A stretch of 64,000 bases of DNA from Marinimicrobium hydrolyticum (lineage in GTDB: Bacteria > Pseudomonadota > Gammaproteobacteria > Pseudomonadales > Cellvibrionaceae): contig NZ_JAVDDU010000001.1 in assembly GCF_030848505.1 (NCBI RefSeq), positions 434,001 through 498,000 on the forward strand. Direction: 5' to 3'. Of this stretch, positions 1 through 14,166 are shown piece by piece. The translations under genes and the position numbers were made by a program. The notes beneath the pieces were generated by a model. That model did not search any database. It saw only the letters and a program-made list of their open reading frames with translations, and was not told the DNA's origin. Position 1 is the first letter of the stretch, and each line of letters begins with the position of its first letter.

Positions 1-1535
1 ATATCGGTGACCAGGATGCTATTGAGTATATGTGCTCCGTAGGTCCCGAAGCGGTCTTTGAATTGGAGCATATGGGCCTGCCATTCTCCCGTACTGAGGA
101 AGGGCGTATCTATCAGCGTCCGTTCGGCGGCCAGTCCAAAGACTTTGGTCGCGGTGGTCAGGCCGCCCGCACCTGCGCGGCAGCTGATCGCACCGGCCAC
201 GCGCTGCTGCACACGCTTTATCAGAACAACATCAAAAGCAATACCGTCTTCTTGAATGAGTGGTACGCGGTGGATCTGGTTAAGAACCAGGACGGTGCCG
301 TGGTGGGCGTAATCGCCATTAATATAGAAGACGGTGAAACTGTCTATGTGCGCTCCAAGGCGACCGTACTGGCCACCGGTGGCGCTGGTCGCATCTACGC
401 ATCCACGACCAATGCGCATATCAACACTGGCGACGGCGTTGGCATGGCTCTGCGCGCCGGCTTCCCGGTCCAGGATATTGAGATGTGGCAGTTCCACCCT
501 ACCGGCATCTACGGCGCCGGGACTCTGGTTACCGAAGGATGCCGGGGTGAAGGTGGATACCTGATCAATAAAGATGGCGAGCGCTTTATGGAGCGCTACG
601 CGCCCAACGCCAAAGACCTCGCTGGCCGCGATGTAGTGGCCCGCTCCATGGTGTTGGAGATTCTCGAAGGCCGCGGTTGCGGCGAGAACGGCGATCACGT
701 GCTGCTGAAGCTGGATCATCTGGGTGAGGAAGTGCTGGAAAGTCGTCTGCCAGGCATCTGTGAGTTGTCCCGGACCTTTGCCCACGTAGACCCGGTAAAA
801 GCGCCTATCCCGGTCGTACCCACCTGTCACTACATGATGGGTGGTATTCCCACCAATGTGGACGGTCAGGCACTGACGCAGAATGCGGCTGGCGATTATG
901 TGCCAATTGACGGCCTGTTTGCCTGTGGTGAAGTGGCTTGTGTATCGGTGCACGGCGCCAACCGCCTCGGAGGCAACTCTCTTCTGGATCTGGTGGTGTT
1001 CGGTCGAGCTTCCGGTCTGTACATCGAAAAAGCACTGCGCGAAGGCGTCGAATACCGGGAAGCCCGGGACAGCGACCTGGAAGAAGCGGGCGCGCGCCTC
1101 AACCGCCTGAACAACTCAGAGGGTGGCGAAGGTGCGGCCGTTCTGCGCAAAGAGCTGCAGGACGTTATGCAAAATCACTTCGGCGTCTTCCGCAAAGGCG
1201 AGTTTATGGAAGAAGGCATCAAGAAACTGGCCGCGCTGCGCAGTCGGATCGAAAATGTCGCGCTGGAAGATAAGAGTAACTCCTTTAACACCGCTCGCAT
1301 TGAAGCGCTGGAGCTGCAAAACCTGTTGGAAGTGGCTGAGGCGACCGCCATTGCCGCCAACGAGCGCACCGAATCGCGCGGCGCCCACGCTCGAGATGAT
1401 TATCAAGAGCGTGACGATAAGAACTGGCTGTGCCATTCCATGTATTTCCCCGCCGAGAAGCGGCTGGGCAAGCGGGGCGTGAACTTTGCGCCAACCAGCA
1501 TGGAAGCCTTTGAACCTAAAGCACGTACTTATTAA
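1..1535 (+). CDS. sdhA: Succinate dehydrogenase flavoprotein subunit, 5' end outside window
   Basis: Catalytic subunit of complex II. It carries covalent FAD and oxidises succinate to fumarate on the cytoplasmic face of the inner membrane. The gene is cut by the window edge; the first complete codon is at position 3, and about 510 residues remain of a family length near 590. Family landmarks visible are the substrate-domain segment [20 protein letters not shown], the [14 protein letters not shown] segment near the C-terminus of the FAD domain, and the catalytic-Arg region [11 protein letters not shown]. It is followed 7 nt later by sdhB, so the two are cotranscribed. sdhC and sdhD would lie upstream, off the window. 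Confidence 0.97.
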   Translation, partial: IGDQDAIEYMCSVGPEAVFELEHMGLPFSRTEEGRIYQRPFGGQSKDFGRGGQAARTCAAADRTGHALLHTLYQNNIKSNTVFLNEWYAVDLVKNQDGAVVGVIAINIEDGETVYVRSKATVLATGGAGRIYASTTNAHINTGDGVGMALRAGFPVQDIEMWQFHPTGIYGAGTLVTEGCRGEGGYLINKDGERFMERYAPNAKDLAGRDVVARSMVLEILEGRGCGENGDHVLLKLDHLGEEVLESRLPGICELSRTFAHVDPVKAPIPVVPTCHYMMGGIPTNVDGQALTQNAAGDYVPIDGLFACGEVACVSVHGANRLGGNSLLDLVVFGRASGLYIEKALREGVEYREARDSDLEEAGARLNRLNNSEGGEGAAVLRKELQDVMQNHFGVFRKGEFMEEGIKKLAALRSRIENVALEDKSNSFNTARIEALELQNLLEVAEATAIAANERTESRGAHARDDYQERDDKNWLCHSMYFPAEKRLGKRGVNFAPTSMEAFEPKARTY

Positions 1536-1542
1536 GGGGCGG

Positions 1543-2250
1543 ATGATGTTGAAGGTCGAAGTTTATCGCTATAATCCCGACACCGATAAGGCGCCCTACA
1601 TGCAGTCCTATGAACTGGACACCCAGGGCAAGGACTTAATGGTGCTGGATGTGCTGGAGCTGCTTAAAGCTCAGGACCCGAGTCTGGCCTATCGCCGCTC
1701 CTGTCGTGAGGGCGTGTGTGGTTCCGATGGCATGAACATTAATGGTGTCAACGGTCTCGCGTGTATCAAGCCCTTGTCCGAGTGCGTTAAGAACAACAAA
1801 CTGGTTCTGCGTCCTCTGCCTGGGTTACCGGTCATACGGGACTTGGTCATTGATATGAGCCAGTTTTACGAGCAATACCGCAAGGTTGAGCCTTATTTGC
1901 AGAACGATACACCGGCCCCGGCCATTGAGCGCTTGCAGTCACCGGAAGAGCGCGCCAAGCTGGACGGGCTCTATGAATGTATCTTGTGTGCCTGCTGCTC
2001 GACCGCATGCCCCTCGTTCTGGTGGAACCCGGACAAGTTTATTGGGCCCGCCGGCCTGTTACAGGCTTACCGGTTCCTGGCTGATAGCCGGGACAATGCG
2101 ACGGAACAGCGCTTGTCCAAACTGGATGATCCGTTCAGCGTTTTCCGTTGCCGCGGCATTCAGAATTGTGTGGCCGTTTGCCCCAAGGGTTTGAATCCGA
2201 CCCGGGCCATTGGGCATATCCGCACCATGCTGTTGCAAAGTGCGACTTGA
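1543..2250 (+). CDS. sdhB: Succinate dehydrogenase iron-sulfur subunit
   Basis: Electron-transfer subunit of complex II, passing electrons from SdhA flavin to ubiquinone. The protein is 235 aa, the usual family size. An N-terminal ferredoxin-like domain has the 2Fe-2S ligands in CREGVCGSDG and a later Cys. The C-terminal half carries the 4Fe-4S motif CILCACCSTACP and the 3Fe-4S motif CRGIQNCVAVCPKG. I place the start at the ATG pair 1543/1546, just after sdhA and preceded by AAGGGGCGG. An open frame continues upstream into sdhA, but it lacks family similarity. Confidence 0.97.
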   Translation: MMLKVEVYRYNPDTDKAPYMQSYELDTQGKDLMVLDVLELLKAQDPSLAYRRSCREGVCGSDGMNINGVNGLACIKPLSECVKNNKLVLRPLPGLPVIRDLVIDMSQFYEQYRKVEPYLQNDTPAPAIERLQSPEERAKLDGLYECILCACCSTACPSFWWNPDKFIGPAGLLQAYRFLADSRDNATEQRLSKLDDPFSVFRCRGIQNCVAVCPKGLNPTRAIGHIRTMLLQSAT

Positions 2251-2413
2251 TACAGCGTTCTTGCTACGGGCCGATTAAAGGCTGGGGAACGCTACAACAT
2301 TATTAGCTGATTCGCTGAGCGATTCGGACTGAAAAGCGCCATCAGGGCCAGCCCTATGGCGCGTTTGTGTATCTCCTGGTCTTGAAAGGGCCAGAGGTTG
2401 GAAGAAAAACATG

Positions 2414-2435
2414 GCTGCCGGCCTTAGGCGGCAGC
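2414..2435 (+). other. Perfect hairpin between sdhB and sucA
   Basis: The 364-bp gap 2251-2614 has no convincing gene. Within it, GCTGCCG at 2414-2420 pairs perfectly with CGGCAGC at 2429-2435 around an 8-nt loop. No U-tract follows directly, so it is not a classical terminator. In a transcript running from sdh to suc it could act as an RNA-processing or stability element. Function is inferred only. Confidence 0.4.
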
Positions 2436-2483
2436 CCCCAAGCGGCGCTTTTGCCACAAGCAGAAGACGTTATGTAGCTAACA

Positions 2484-2500
2484 GCTATTGAATCAATAGC
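2484..2500. promoter_or_regulatory. 17-bp palindrome upstream of sucA, candidate operator
   Basis: GCTATTG-AAT-CAATAGC is a perfect 7-3-7 inverted repeat located 114 bp before the sucA start. It could be a transcription-factor site for a suc-internal promoter or a small hairpin. No regulator can be named from the sequence. Confidence 0.35.
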
Positions 2501-2614
2501 AGGGGATCGTCGGGGAACACCCGATTTGACCGCAGGCGATGCAGCCGGTCAGGTAGTAAGTGCAGGCACTCGGCTGTGCCCAGAGGTGAAGTTCCCCATG
2601 ACAAGGTGGGTGTA

Positions 2615-5449
2615 ATGCAAGACAGCATCATGGAGCATTTTTGGCGTAGTTCTCATATCTCCGGAGGCAATGCAGCCTACGTTGAAGATCTGTACGACCA
2701 GTACCTGCACGATCCAAACGCCGTCTCCGAGGAGTGGCGACGTTACTTCGATCAGCTTCCCCGTGTTCAAGGTGTTGTGACCCAGGACGTTCCTCACTCC
2801 GTCATCCGCGCGCAATTTGAGCGCATGGCCAAGAGCCAGGTGCCCACCGCCGCCGCCACCGTGGCGGGCTCGGTCAGCGTCGAGCACGAGCGCAAACAAG
2901 TCAAAGTCCTACAACTGATTAGCTCCTACCGTTTCCGCGGCCACCAAAAGGCTCAATTAGACCCCTTGGCGCTCATGGAGCGGGAGCGGGTTCCTGATCT
3001 GGAGTTGAGTTTTCACGGTTTGACCCAGGCCGATCTGGATACCGTCTTCAATACGGGAAATCTGTTTATCGGTGCGGAGGAAGCGCCGCTACGTGAAATT
3101 ATCGACGCTTTGGAAAAGACCTATTGCGGATCTCTGGGCCCAGAGATTATGCATATCACCAACTTCGCCGAAAAACAGTGGCTTCAGCAGCGCCTGGAGA
3201 GTGTGCGTTCGCGTCCGCAGTACAGTGACGAACAGCGCATCCACGTGCTTGATCGCCTGACCTCTGCCGAAGGGTTGGAGCGGCACCTGGACAGCAAATA
3301 CCCCGGCACCAAGCGTTTTGGTCTGGAAGGCGGCGAGAGCTTCATTCCCTTGGTTGATACTGTGATTAACCGCGCTGGAGAGTACGGTGCCAAGGAAATC
3401 GTTCTGGGTATGGCTCACCGGGGACGGTTAAACACTTTGGTGAATATCTTCGGCAAGAGTCCCTCCGAGCTGTTTGGAGAATTTGAAGGCACCAAACGTT
3501 TGGTGGACACCTCCGGCGACGTGAAATACCACCAGGGGTTTTCCTCCAACGTTATGACGCCTGGCGGCGAGATGCACATGGCCATGGCCTTTAACCCCTC
3601 CCACCTGGAAATTGTTTCCCCGGTGGTCGAAGGGTCAGTCCGTGCTCGGCAGGCTCGCCGCAATGACGATACGGGCGCGCGCGTGTTGCCTATTGTGGTG
3701 CACGGTGATGCGGCGTTTGCGGGGCAGGGCGTGGTGATGGAAACCTTCCAAATGTCCCAAACCCGCGCTTACGGTACCGGTGGCACGGTGCACCTGGTCA
3801 TCAATAACCAAGTGGGCTTCACCACCAGTAAGCGCGAAGATTTGCGCTCCACCGAATACTGTACTGACGTCGCCAAAATGGTTGAGGCGCCCATTTTCCA
3901 CGTGAACGGGGACGACCCTGAGGCCGTACTGTTCGCAGCTCAGTTGGCCACCGATTACCGCTACGAATTCAAAAAAGACGTCGTCATTGATTTGGTTTGT
4001 TACCGTCGTCGTGGTCACAATGAAGCAGACGATCCATCCGCCACTCAACCGCTGATGTATCAAACCATCCGCAAGCACAAGACCACACGCGGCCTCTATG
4101 CTGAAAAGCTGATTGAAGCCGGCGTGGTGACGGCAGAAAAAACTGAACAGATGATGGACAACTACCGGGCCGCGCTGGACCGGGGCGAAAACGTCGCCAA
4201 CGGCGTGGTTAGCGAGCCCGATCGTACCTTGTTTGTGGATTGGTCCCCCTACATCGGCCACGACTGGAACACCCCTGGAGACACCAGCTATCCGCTCAAG
4301 CGTTTGCAGGAGCTGGGCCACAAGATGTGCGAGATCCCCGATGGCATAGTGGTGCAAAAGCAGGTGACCAAAATCTACAGCGACCGCCGTAAAATGGCCG
4401 GTGGCGCACTGCCCATTAATTGGGGCATGGCGGAAACCTTGGCATACGCCACACTGCTGGATGAAGGTTATGAAGTGCGGCTCACTGGCCAGGATGTACG
4501 CCGGGGCACTTTTTCCCACCGCCACGCTACGGTACACAATCAAAAGGACGCTACCGCGTACACACCCCTAAACCGTTTGAAAGAAGGGCAGCCGTCTTTC
4601 GAGTTGTACGACTCCTTCTTGTCGGAAGAAGCCGTGCTGGCGTTCGAGTACGGTTACGCCACCACAGCTCCCAAGGGCTTGGTCATTTGGGAAGCGCAGT
4701 TTGGTGATTTCGCCAACGGTGCTCAAGTGGTTATCGATCAGTTTATAACCAGCGGCGAGCACAAATGGGGTCGGCTTTGCGGCCTCACCATGCTGTTGCC
4801 CCACGGTTATGAAGGGCAGGGTCCGGAACATTCATCAGCGCGTTTGGAGCGATTCCTACAATTGTGTGCCGAGCACAATATTCAGGTTTGCATTCCCACC
4901 ACGCCAGCGCAAGTGTTCCACATGTTGCGTCGGCAGGTCATTCGGCCCATGCGGCGTCCGCTGGTGGTGATGAGTCCCAAATGGATTTTGCGCCACAAGT
5001 TGGCTACCTCCAGTCTGGAAGACTTGGCCAATGGTTACTTCCATACCGTTATCGCTGACGAGCAAATGGAGCCGGAAAAAGTCAAACGGGTTATTCTCTG
5101 CAGCGGCAAGGTATACTACCACCTGCTTGAAGAGCGCATGGCGCGTGAGATCGACAACATTGCCCTGGTCCGGCTCGAACAGCTTTATCCGTTCCCTGAA
5201 GATGCGCTGAAGCATGTGCTCGAACCCTATAGCGGCCTGCAGGACGTGGTTTGGTGCCAGGAAGAGCCTATGAACCAGGGCGCCTGGTACCATAGCCAGC
5301 ATCATATGCGCCGGGTTGTGTACGATCACGATCCTAAGTTGCCGTTAACCTATGTGGGGCGCGATCCCTCAGCGGCACCGGCGGCAGGCTACGCCTCGGT
5401 ACATCTGGAAGAACAGAAACGTTTTATTAATCAAGCTCTGAGCATTTAA
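2615..5449 (+). CDS. sucA: 2-oxoglutarate dehydrogenase E1 component
   Basis: Thiamine-diphosphate-dependent E1 of the 2-oxoglutarate dehydrogenase complex. It decarboxylates 2-oxoglutarate and transfers the succinyl group to the lipoyl arm of SucB. The protein is 944 aa, close to the E. coli length of 933. The N-terminus MQDSIMEHFWRSSHISGGN is the E2-binding segment typical of the family. Core motifs include GMAHRGRLNTLVNI, FNPSHLE, HGDAAFAGQGVVMET and the ThDP-binding region around CYRRRGHNEADDP. The ATG at 2615 follows AAGGTGGG and matches the family start; a GTG at 2576 would add 13 unlike residues. sucB follows after 72 nt. Confidence 0.97.
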   Translation: MQDSIMEHFWRSSHISGGNAAYVEDLYDQYLHDPNAVSEEWRRYFDQLPRVQGVVTQDVPHSVIRAQFERMAKSQVPTAAATVAGSVSVEHERKQVKVLQLISSYRFRGHQKAQLDPLALMERERVPDLELSFHGLTQADLDTVFNTGNLFIGAEEAPLREIIDALEKTYCGSLGPEIMHITNFAEKQWLQQRLESVRSRPQYSDEQRIHVLDRLTSAEGLERHLDSKYPGTKRFGLEGGESFIPLVDTVINRAGEYGAKEIVLGMAHRGRLNTLVNIFGKSPSELFGEFEGTKRLVDTSGDVKYHQGFSSNVMTPGGEMHMAMAFNPSHLEIVSPVVEGSVRARQARRNDDTGARVLPIVVHGDAAFAGQGVVMETFQMSQTRAYGTGGTVHLVINNQVGFTTSKREDLRSTEYCTDVAKMVEAPIFHVNGDDPEAVLFAAQLATDYRYEFKKDVVIDLVCYRRRGHNEADDPSATQPLMYQTIRKHKTTRGLYAEKLIEAGVVTAEKTEQMMDNYRAALDRGENVANGVVSEPDRTLFVDWSPYIGHDWNTPGDTSYPLKRLQELGHKMCEIPDGIVVQKQVTKIYSDRRKMAGGALPINWGMAETLAYATLLDEGYEVRLTGQDVRRGTFSHRHATVHNQKDATAYTPLNRLKEGQPSFELYDSFLSEEAVLAFEYGYATTAPKGLVIWEAQFGDFANGAQVVIDQFITSGEHKWGRLCGLTMLLPHGYEGQGPEHSSARLERFLQLCAEHNIQVCIPTTPAQVFHMLRRQVIRPMRRPLVVMSPKWILRHKLATSSLEDLANGYFHTVIADEQMEPEKVKRVILCSGKVYYHLLEERMAREIDNIALVRLEQLYPFPEDALKHVLEPYSGLQDVVWCQEEPMNQGAWYHSQHHMRRVVYDHDPKLPLTYVGRDPSAAPAAGYASVHLEEQKRFINQALSI

Positions 5450-5521
5450 ACGACCTTCGCATAGCAGGCTGTTGTAGTCATATGTGCGACAAAGAATTAC
5501 AGCGAAAGCTAAGGACAATCA

Positions 5522-6790
5522 ATGAGTACTGATATTAAAGCTCCCCAGTTTCCTGAGTCGGTGCAGGACGGCTCCATCGCCACCTGGCACAAAAAGGTTG
5601 GCGAACCGGTCTCCCGTGATGAATTGCTTGTCGACATCGAAACTGACAAGGTTGTGATGGAAGTGGTCGCGCCCGCCGATGGCAGTCTGACCGAAATCCT
5701 CAAGGACGAAGGGGATACGGTTCAAAGCACTGAAGTCATTGCCAAATTTAAAGAAGGTGCGGCGGATAAAGGATCCTCTGACGACAAAGGTGGCAAAGAA
5801 AAAGGAGAGCAGAAGGACAAAGGGGAAAAAGCCAAAAGCAAAGAAGACGAAGGAAAAAAAGATCAGGCCAAAGACGGTAAGCAGGAAGAAGAGAAACTGC
5901 TCAGCCCTGCGGCTCGCCGAATTGCCGACGAGAACAACATTGATCCTCAAAGCGTTCCGGGCACAGGTAAAGACGGTCGGGTAACCAAAGAGGATGTGGT
6001 GAGTTTCCTGAGTTCCGGTAGCAAGGCGTCGAGTGAGTCCGCCGCGCAACCAGCTGGCGAAGCAGCAGAAGTAGCGGTGACGGGCGATCGCCCAGAAAAA
6101 CGTGTACCTATGACCCGCCTGCGCAAGCGCATTGCGGAGCGCCTGTTGGAAGCCTCCAACACCACCGCTATGCTGACCACGTTCAATGAAGTCAATATGG
6201 CTCCTATTATGGAGCTGCGCGCTAAGTACAAAGACAAATTTGAGAAAACTCATGACGGCGCCCGTTTGGGTTTCATGGGCTTTTTCGTCAAAGCGGCGGT
6301 GGAAGCTTTGCGCCGCTTCCCCGCAGTAAACGCTTCAATTGATAACAACGACATCGTCTATCACGGTTACCAAGATGTTGGCGTAGCGGTGTCAACAGAG
6401 AAAGGGCTGGTGGTTCCGGTACTGCGCAACGCTCAGCACATGGGGCTGGCAGATATTGAAAGTACCGTGCGCGATTACGGCTTGCGTGCTCGCGACGGCA
6501 AGTTGAGCATTGAGGAAATGACCGGCGGTACCTTCACAATTACCAACGGTGGTGTGTTTGGTTCTCTGCTGTCCACCCCGATCCTGAATCTGCCCCAGTC
6601 GGCCATCCTGGGGATGCACAAAATTCAGGAGCGCCCCATGGCGGTCAATGGTGAAGTTAAGATTCTGCCGATGATGTACCTGGCCTTGTCTTATGACCAC
6701 CGTCTGCTCGATGGCAAAGAAGCCGTGCAGTTTTTGGTTGCGATCAAAGACCTGCTCGAAGATCCGGCGCGCATACTGCTGGAAGTGTAA
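5522..6790 (+). CDS. sucB: 2-oxoglutarate dehydrogenase E2, dihydrolipoamide succinyltransferase
   Basis: Core E2 of the 2-oxoglutarate dehydrogenase complex, moving the succinyl group from lipoate to CoA. The order is one lipoyl domain (residues 1-75, lipoylated Lys43 in IETDKVVME), a linker (about 78-126), a peripheral subunit-binding domain (about 127-165, [14 protein letters not shown]) and a catalytic domain (about 190-422, with the His/Asp motif [12 protein letters not shown]). The linker is unusual. It is almost entirely Lys, Glu, Asp and Gly instead of the Ala/Pro-rich type common in this family. AAGGA precedes the ATG. lpd follows 89 nt later. Confidence 0.97.
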   Translation: MSTDIKAPQFPESVQDGSIATWHKKVGEPVSRDELLVDIETDKVVMEVVAPADGSLTEILKDEGDTVQSTEVIAKFKEGAADKGSSDDKGGKEKGEQKDKGEKAKSKEDEGKKDQAKDGKQEEEKLLSPAARRIADENNIDPQSVPGTGKDGRVTKEDVVSFLSSGSKASSESAAQPAGEAAEVAVTGDRPEKRVPMTRLRKRIAERLLEASNTTAMLTTFNEVNMAPIMELRAKYKDKFEKTHDGARLGFMGFFVKAAVEALRRFPAVNASIDNNDIVYHGYQDVGVAVSTEKGLVVPVLRNAQHMGLADIESTVRDYGLRARDGKLSIEEMTGGTFTITNGGVFGSLLSTPILNLPQSAILGMHKIQERPMAVNGEVKILPMMYLALSYDHRLLDGKEAVQFLVAIKDLLEDPARILLEV

Positions 6791-6846
6791 ATGAGGGTAC
6801 GGGCAGCCGAGCTGCCCGTTCTGTTTACGGGCTGGTAGGATTCTGA

Positions 6847-8319
<1,473 letters not shown>

Positions 8320-8350
8320 TAATAAAAAAATTGTGAACCGGTCGAATGGT

Positions 8351-8392
8351 GGCTGCGCTACTGCTCCTAGAGAGTAGATGAGTAGCGAAGCC
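8351..8392 (+). other. Hairpin between lpd and sucC
   Basis: In the 194-nt gap after lpd, GGCT-G-CGCTACT at 8351-8362 pairs with AGTAGCG-A-AGCC at 8381-8392, giving two stacked perfect helices with one internal mismatch and an 18-nt loop. There is no following T-tract. It may stabilise or delimit the sucAB-lpd mRNA relative to sucCD. Confidence 0.4.
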
Positions 8393-8513
8393 AGGCATTG
8401 ACCGGGGATTCATCCAAGGGGGCGGGTCTGAGTCAGACCTGCCATTGGTAAATGATATGTTGGTGTGCTGCCGAAGCGGTGTCGGGCCAACAGTGGACAT
8501 TTGGAATAACGTC

Positions 8514-9680
8514 ATGAATTTGCATGAGTATCAAGGTAAGCAGTTGTTTGCTCAATATGGCTTGCCAGTTTCCAACGGCGTGGCCGCTCAAACACCGGCA
8601 GAGGCCGTTGCCGCAGCTGCCACCATCGGTGGTGATAAGTTTGTGGTTAAGGCCCAGGTACACGCTGGTGGCCGCGGTAAAGCCGGTGGTGTCAAACTGG
8701 TAAAAACCAAAGCGGAAATCGAAGCGTTCGCCAAGCAGTGGCTCGGCAACAACCTGGTTACCTACCAAACCGATGAAAAAGGCCAGCCGGTCAGCCGTAT
8801 TCTCGTGGAAACGTGCACGGATATTGATCAGGAACTGTATCTGGGTGCGGTAGTGGACCGTTCCAGTCGTCGCATCGTATTTATGGCCTCCACAGAAGGT
8901 GGCGTAGAGATCGAAAAAGTCGCGGAAGAAACGCCCGAGAAGATTCTTAAAGCTACGGTTGATCCGCTGGTCGGTGCACAGCCTTATCAAGGCCGGGATC
9001 TGGCGTTCAAGCTGGGTCTGGAAGGCAAGCAAGTGGGTCAATTCGTGAAAATTTTTCTCGGCTTGGCGAAACTGTTCCAAGAAAAGGATGTGGCACTGAT
9101 CGAAGTTAACCCCTTGGTGATTACTCCCGCGGGCGACCTTCACTGTCTGGACGCCAAGGTCGCTATCGACGGCAATGCGCTTTACCGTCATCCGGACTTG
9201 CGTGAAATGCACGACCCCACCCAAGAAGATGAGCGTGAAGCGCATGCTGCAAAGTGGGAACTCAATTACGTAGCGCTGGATGGCAACATTGGCTGCATGG
9301 TGAATGGTGCTGGACTGGCTATGGGCACCATGGACATTGTTAAATTGCACGGCGGTGCGCCGGCTAACTTCCTGGATGTGGGTGGCGGTGCCACCAAAGA
9401 GCGCGTAGTTGAAGCGTTCAAAATCATCTTGTCCGATGAAAACGTGAAAGCCGTACTGATCAATATTTTTGGCGGCATCGTTCGCTGCGACCTGATTGCT
9501 GAAGGCGTCATTGGCGCAGTGGAAGAGGTGGGCGTCAAAGTCCCCGTGGTGGTTCGTCTTGAAGGCAACAATGCAGAGTTGGGAGCCAAGGTCCTGGCGG
9601 ACAGCGGCCTGAATATCATTGCCGCAACCAGCTTGACTGACGCTGCTCAGCAAGTGGTTAAAGCAGCGGGGGGCAAATAA
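8514..9680 (+). CDS. sucC: Succinyl-CoA synthetase beta subunit
   Basis: ADP-forming succinyl-CoA ligase beta chain, with an ATP-grasp nucleotide domain followed by a CoA-ligase domain. It joins SucD to convert succinyl-CoA to succinate with nucleoside triphosphate formation. The protein is 388 aa, identical in length to E. coli SucC. The start [18 protein letters not shown] is the family N-terminus. Other markers are [17 protein letters not shown] and the C-terminal [15 protein letters not shown]. An in-frame GTG at 8445 would add 23 non-family residues. The stop codon overlaps the sucD start by one base. Confidence 0.97.
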   Translation: MNLHEYQGKQLFAQYGLPVSNGVAAQTPAEAVAAAATIGGDKFVVKAQVHAGGRGKAGGVKLVKTKAEIEAFAKQWLGNNLVTYQTDEKGQPVSRILVETCTDIDQELYLGAVVDRSSRRIVFMASTEGGVEIEKVAEETPEKILKATVDPLVGAQPYQGRDLAFKLGLEGKQVGQFVKIFLGLAKLFQEKDVALIEVNPLVITPAGDLHCLDAKVAIDGNALYRHPDLREMHDPTQEDEREAHAAKWELNYVALDGNIGCMVNGAGLAMGTMDIVKLHGGAPANFLDVGGGATKERVVEAFKIILSDENVKAVLINIFGGIVRCDLIAEGVIGAVEEVGVKVPVVVRLEGNNAELGAKVLADSGLNIIAATSLTDAAQQVVKAAGGK

Positions 9681-10552
9681 TGAGTATTTTGATCAACAAA
9701 GACACCAAAGTGATCTGTCAGGGTTTCACTGGCGCTCAGGGCACCTTCCATTCCGAGCAAGCTATTGCGTACGGAACCAAAATGGTTGGTGGCGTAACCC
9801 CCGGTAAAGGCGGTCAGACGCATCTGGGCCTGCCGGTGTTTAACACCGTGGCAGAGGCGGTTGCCGAAACTGGCGCCGAGGCTTCTGTGATCTACGTACC
9901 CGCGCCGTTTTGCAAAGACTCCATCCTCGAAGCGGCCAACGCTGGTCTCAAGCTCATCGTGTGCATTACCGAAGGTGTACCCACGTTGGACATGCTCGCT
10001 TGTAAAGTGAAGTGTGACGAGCTGGGCGTGCGCTTGATCGGGCCAAACTGCCCGGGTGTGATTACTCCGGATGAGTGCAAAATCGGCATTATGCCCGGCC
10101 ACATCCACAAAGCGGGCCGAGTGGGCATTGTGTCTCGCTCCGGTACTTTGACCTACGAAGCGGTCAAGCAAACCACCGATCACGGTTTTGGCCAGTCCAC
10201 CTGCGTGGGTATTGGCGGTGATCCGATTCCCGGATCCAGCTTTATCGATATCCTGCAGCTGTTCCAGGATGATCCGAAAACTGAAGCGATCGTTATGATT
10301 GGCGAAATCGGTGGTAGCGCCGAGGAAGAGGCGGCGGCCTTCATTAAAGCCAATGTCACCAAACCCGTGGTGTCTTACATTGCTGGTGTTACCGCGCCAG
10401 CAGGTAAGCGTATGGGCCACGCCGGTGCCATCATCGCTGGCGGTAAGGGTACAGCGGATGAAAAGTTTGCCGCTCTGGAAGACGCCGGGGTAAAAACCGT
10501 GCGCAGTCTCGCCGACATTGGCGATGCCCTGAAAGAAGTTACCGGCTGGTAA
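9680..10552 (+). CDS. sucD: Succinyl-CoA synthetase alpha subunit
   Basis: Alpha chain of succinyl-CoA synthetase, with an N-terminal CoA-binding Rossmann domain and a C-terminal ligase domain carrying the phosphorylated histidine. The protein is 290 aa, the usual size. Motifs are [17 protein letters not shown] at the N-terminus, [20 protein letters not shown], and the active-site His in [10 protein letters not shown]. The ATG overlaps the sucC stop (TAATG), indicating translational coupling. It is the last gene of the TCA operon and is followed by a strong terminator. Confidence 0.97.
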   Translation: MSILINKDTKVICQGFTGAQGTFHSEQAIAYGTKMVGGVTPGKGGQTHLGLPVFNTVAEAVAETGAEASVIYVPAPFCKDSILEAANAGLKLIVCITEGVPTLDMLACKVKCDELGVRLIGPNCPGVITPDECKIGIMPGHIHKAGRVGIVSRSGTLTYEAVKQTTDHGFGQSTCVGIGGDPIPGSSFIDILQLFQDDPKTEAIVMIGEIGGSAEEEAAAFIKANVTKPVVSYIAGVTAPAGKRMGHAGAIIAGGKGTADEKFAALEDAGVKTVRSLADIGDALKEVTGW

Positions 10553-10560
10553 CGATAAAA

Positions 10561-10585
10561 AAGGCGGCCAATGGCCGCCTTTTTT
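10561..10585 (+). terminator. Rho-independent terminator of the sdh-suc operon
   Basis: AAGGCGGCC and GGCCGCCTT form a perfect stem around a short loop, followed by a run of T, eight bases after the sucD stop. It also separates sucD from the convergent rluE. Confidence 0.93.
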
Positions 10586-10611
10586 ATGCCACCTACATAA
10601 TGGCTACATCG

Positions 10612-11193
10612 CTAGCGCTTTGGTGTCCTTTTGGCCTGTGTACTTTTGGGCAAATGCACATTTTCAATTCGGTAGTTGCCGGGGCTCAGATCACCGAGTG
10701 ACCAAGTACCGATCTTTGCTCGGACCAAGCGGAGAGTGGGATAACCTATCGCTGCGGTCATGCGGCGCACTTGGCGATTACGGCCCTCGGTGATGGTAAG
10801 TGCGAGCCAGCAGGTTGGGATGGACTTTCGCTCCCGCACAGGTGGATCCCGTAGCCACAAATCCGGCTCAGGAATCAGCTCGACTTTGGCGGGCCGTGTT
10901 TTGCCGTCTTTTAAGGTGACGCCTGCCGTTAGAGCTCGTAGAGACTCTGCGTCGGGTTGTCCTTCCACTTGCACCCAGTAGGTTTTGGGAAGCTTGTGCA
11001 TCGGATGGGCGATTTGGTTCTGTATTTTACCGTCGTCCGTCAGCAGTAGCAGTCCTTCGGAGTCTCGATCGAGGCGTCCGGCCGGGTAGACACCCGCCAG
11101 CGGAATGAAATCCGCCAGAGTGGCGCGGCCATCGGCATCGGTGAATTGCGAAAGTACCCCAAAGGGCTTATTGAAAAGAATCAGCCGTGCCAT
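10612..11193 (-). CDS. rluE: 23S rRNA pseudouridine synthase, RluE type
   Basis: RsuA/RluE-family pseudouridine synthase; the E. coli homologue makes pseudouridine 2457 in 23S rRNA. The protein is 193 aa without an N-terminal S4 domain, which favours RluE over RsuA or RluB. The N-terminus [18 protein letters not shown], the catalytic-Asp motif [14 protein letters not shown] and the later [10 protein letters not shown] segment are the family signatures. It is convergent with sucD and divergent from icd. The basic tail ([10 protein letters not shown]) may aid RNA binding. The exact target nucleotide is inferred from the family. Confidence 0.88.
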   Translation of the reverse strand: MARLILFNKPFGVLSQFTDADGRATLADFIPLAGVYPAGRLDRDSEGLLLLTDDGKIQNQIAHPMHKLPKTYWVQVEGQPDAESLRALTAGVTLKDGKTRPAKVELIPEPDLWLRDPPVRERKSIPTCWLALTITEGRNRQVRRMTAAIGYPTLRLVRAKIGTWSLGDLSPGNYRIENVHLPKSTQAKRTPKR

Positions 11194-11219
11194 AGGTTTT
11201 CTCTTAGCGGTTAACCTAG

Positions 11220-13556
<2,337 letters not shown>

Positions 13557-13564
13557 TACACATT

Positions 13565-13587
13565 AACCCGGCACTGAGTGCCGGGTT
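13565..13587 (+). terminator. Hairpin after icd
   Basis: AACCCGGCAC-TGA-GTGCCGGGTT is a perfect 10-bp stem nine bases after the icd stop. It has no T-run of its own and sits just before a second, canonical terminator. Confidence 0.6.
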
Positions 13588-13620
13588 AGCATCAGTTTGC
13601 GTAATAGAGGTGCACACAGA

Positions 13621-13649
13621 AACCCCGAGTAAAAGCTCGGGGTTTTTTT
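13621..13649 (+). terminator. Rho-independent terminator after icd
   Basis: AACCCCGAG and CTCGGGGTT pair around a 6-nt loop and are followed directly by a run of T. It ends the icd transcript ahead of the convergent cspD. Confidence 0.9.
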
Positions 13650-13695
13650 ATGGCTGAGCTGCACGGGTGGAGCTCGCTGGATACCACCAAAGGCG

Positions 13696-13974
13696 CTAGG
13701 AGTCGCTAGCGGCCAGCTCTTCGGCCATCGCTGACGGAGCTAAGTCAGGCGAAGGCGCCTGTTCGGTGGAATCTGAGGCCTTGATCTGGGTGGCGTGAAA
13801 GCCTTTGTCACCCTGAGTAACATCAAATTGGACAACCTGACCCGCTTTAAGGGTCTTGTATCCATCCATTTGTATCGCGGAATAGTGGGCGAACAAGTCC
13901 TCCCCTCCCTCGTCCGGCAGAATAAAGCCATAACCTTTGGCGTTATTGAACCACTTGACCGTACCTGTAGGCAT
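13696..13974 (-). CDS. cspD: Cold-shock-domain protein, CspD type
   Basis: Small single-stranded nucleic-acid-binding protein with one cold-shock domain (residues 1-67) and a 25-residue acidic/Ala-rich tail. RNP1 (KGYGFI) and RNP2 (DLFAHYS) are present. The DLFAHYS form, rather than VFVHFS, and the placement beside clpS-clpA point to CspD, which in E. coli is a stationary-phase inhibitor of replication. The ATG at 13974 has AAGGA upstream, and the family start [14 protein letters not shown] supports it over a further upstream in-frame start. It is divergent from clpS. Confidence 0.9.
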   Translation of the reverse strand: MPTGTVKWFNNAKGYGFILPDEGGEDLFAHYSAIQMDGYKTLKAGQVVQFDVTQGDKGFHATQIKASDSTEQAPSPDLAPSAMAEELAASDS

Positions 13975-14166
13975 GGGTTGAATCCTTCTTAGCCTTAGGG
14001 GCGGGGTGCTAAGCCCCGACACCTCATTATGATGAGTCTTATTGGTTTTTGGTGCAGTTGCTCCAGTTGATTGGTGTTTTTTTGAGCAACGAAGGGTGTT
14101 TTAACGAAAATTTACGTTCTTGTCAAGTTGAGCGACGGCGCCCGTGTGGTCCAGAGGCCCATCAGG

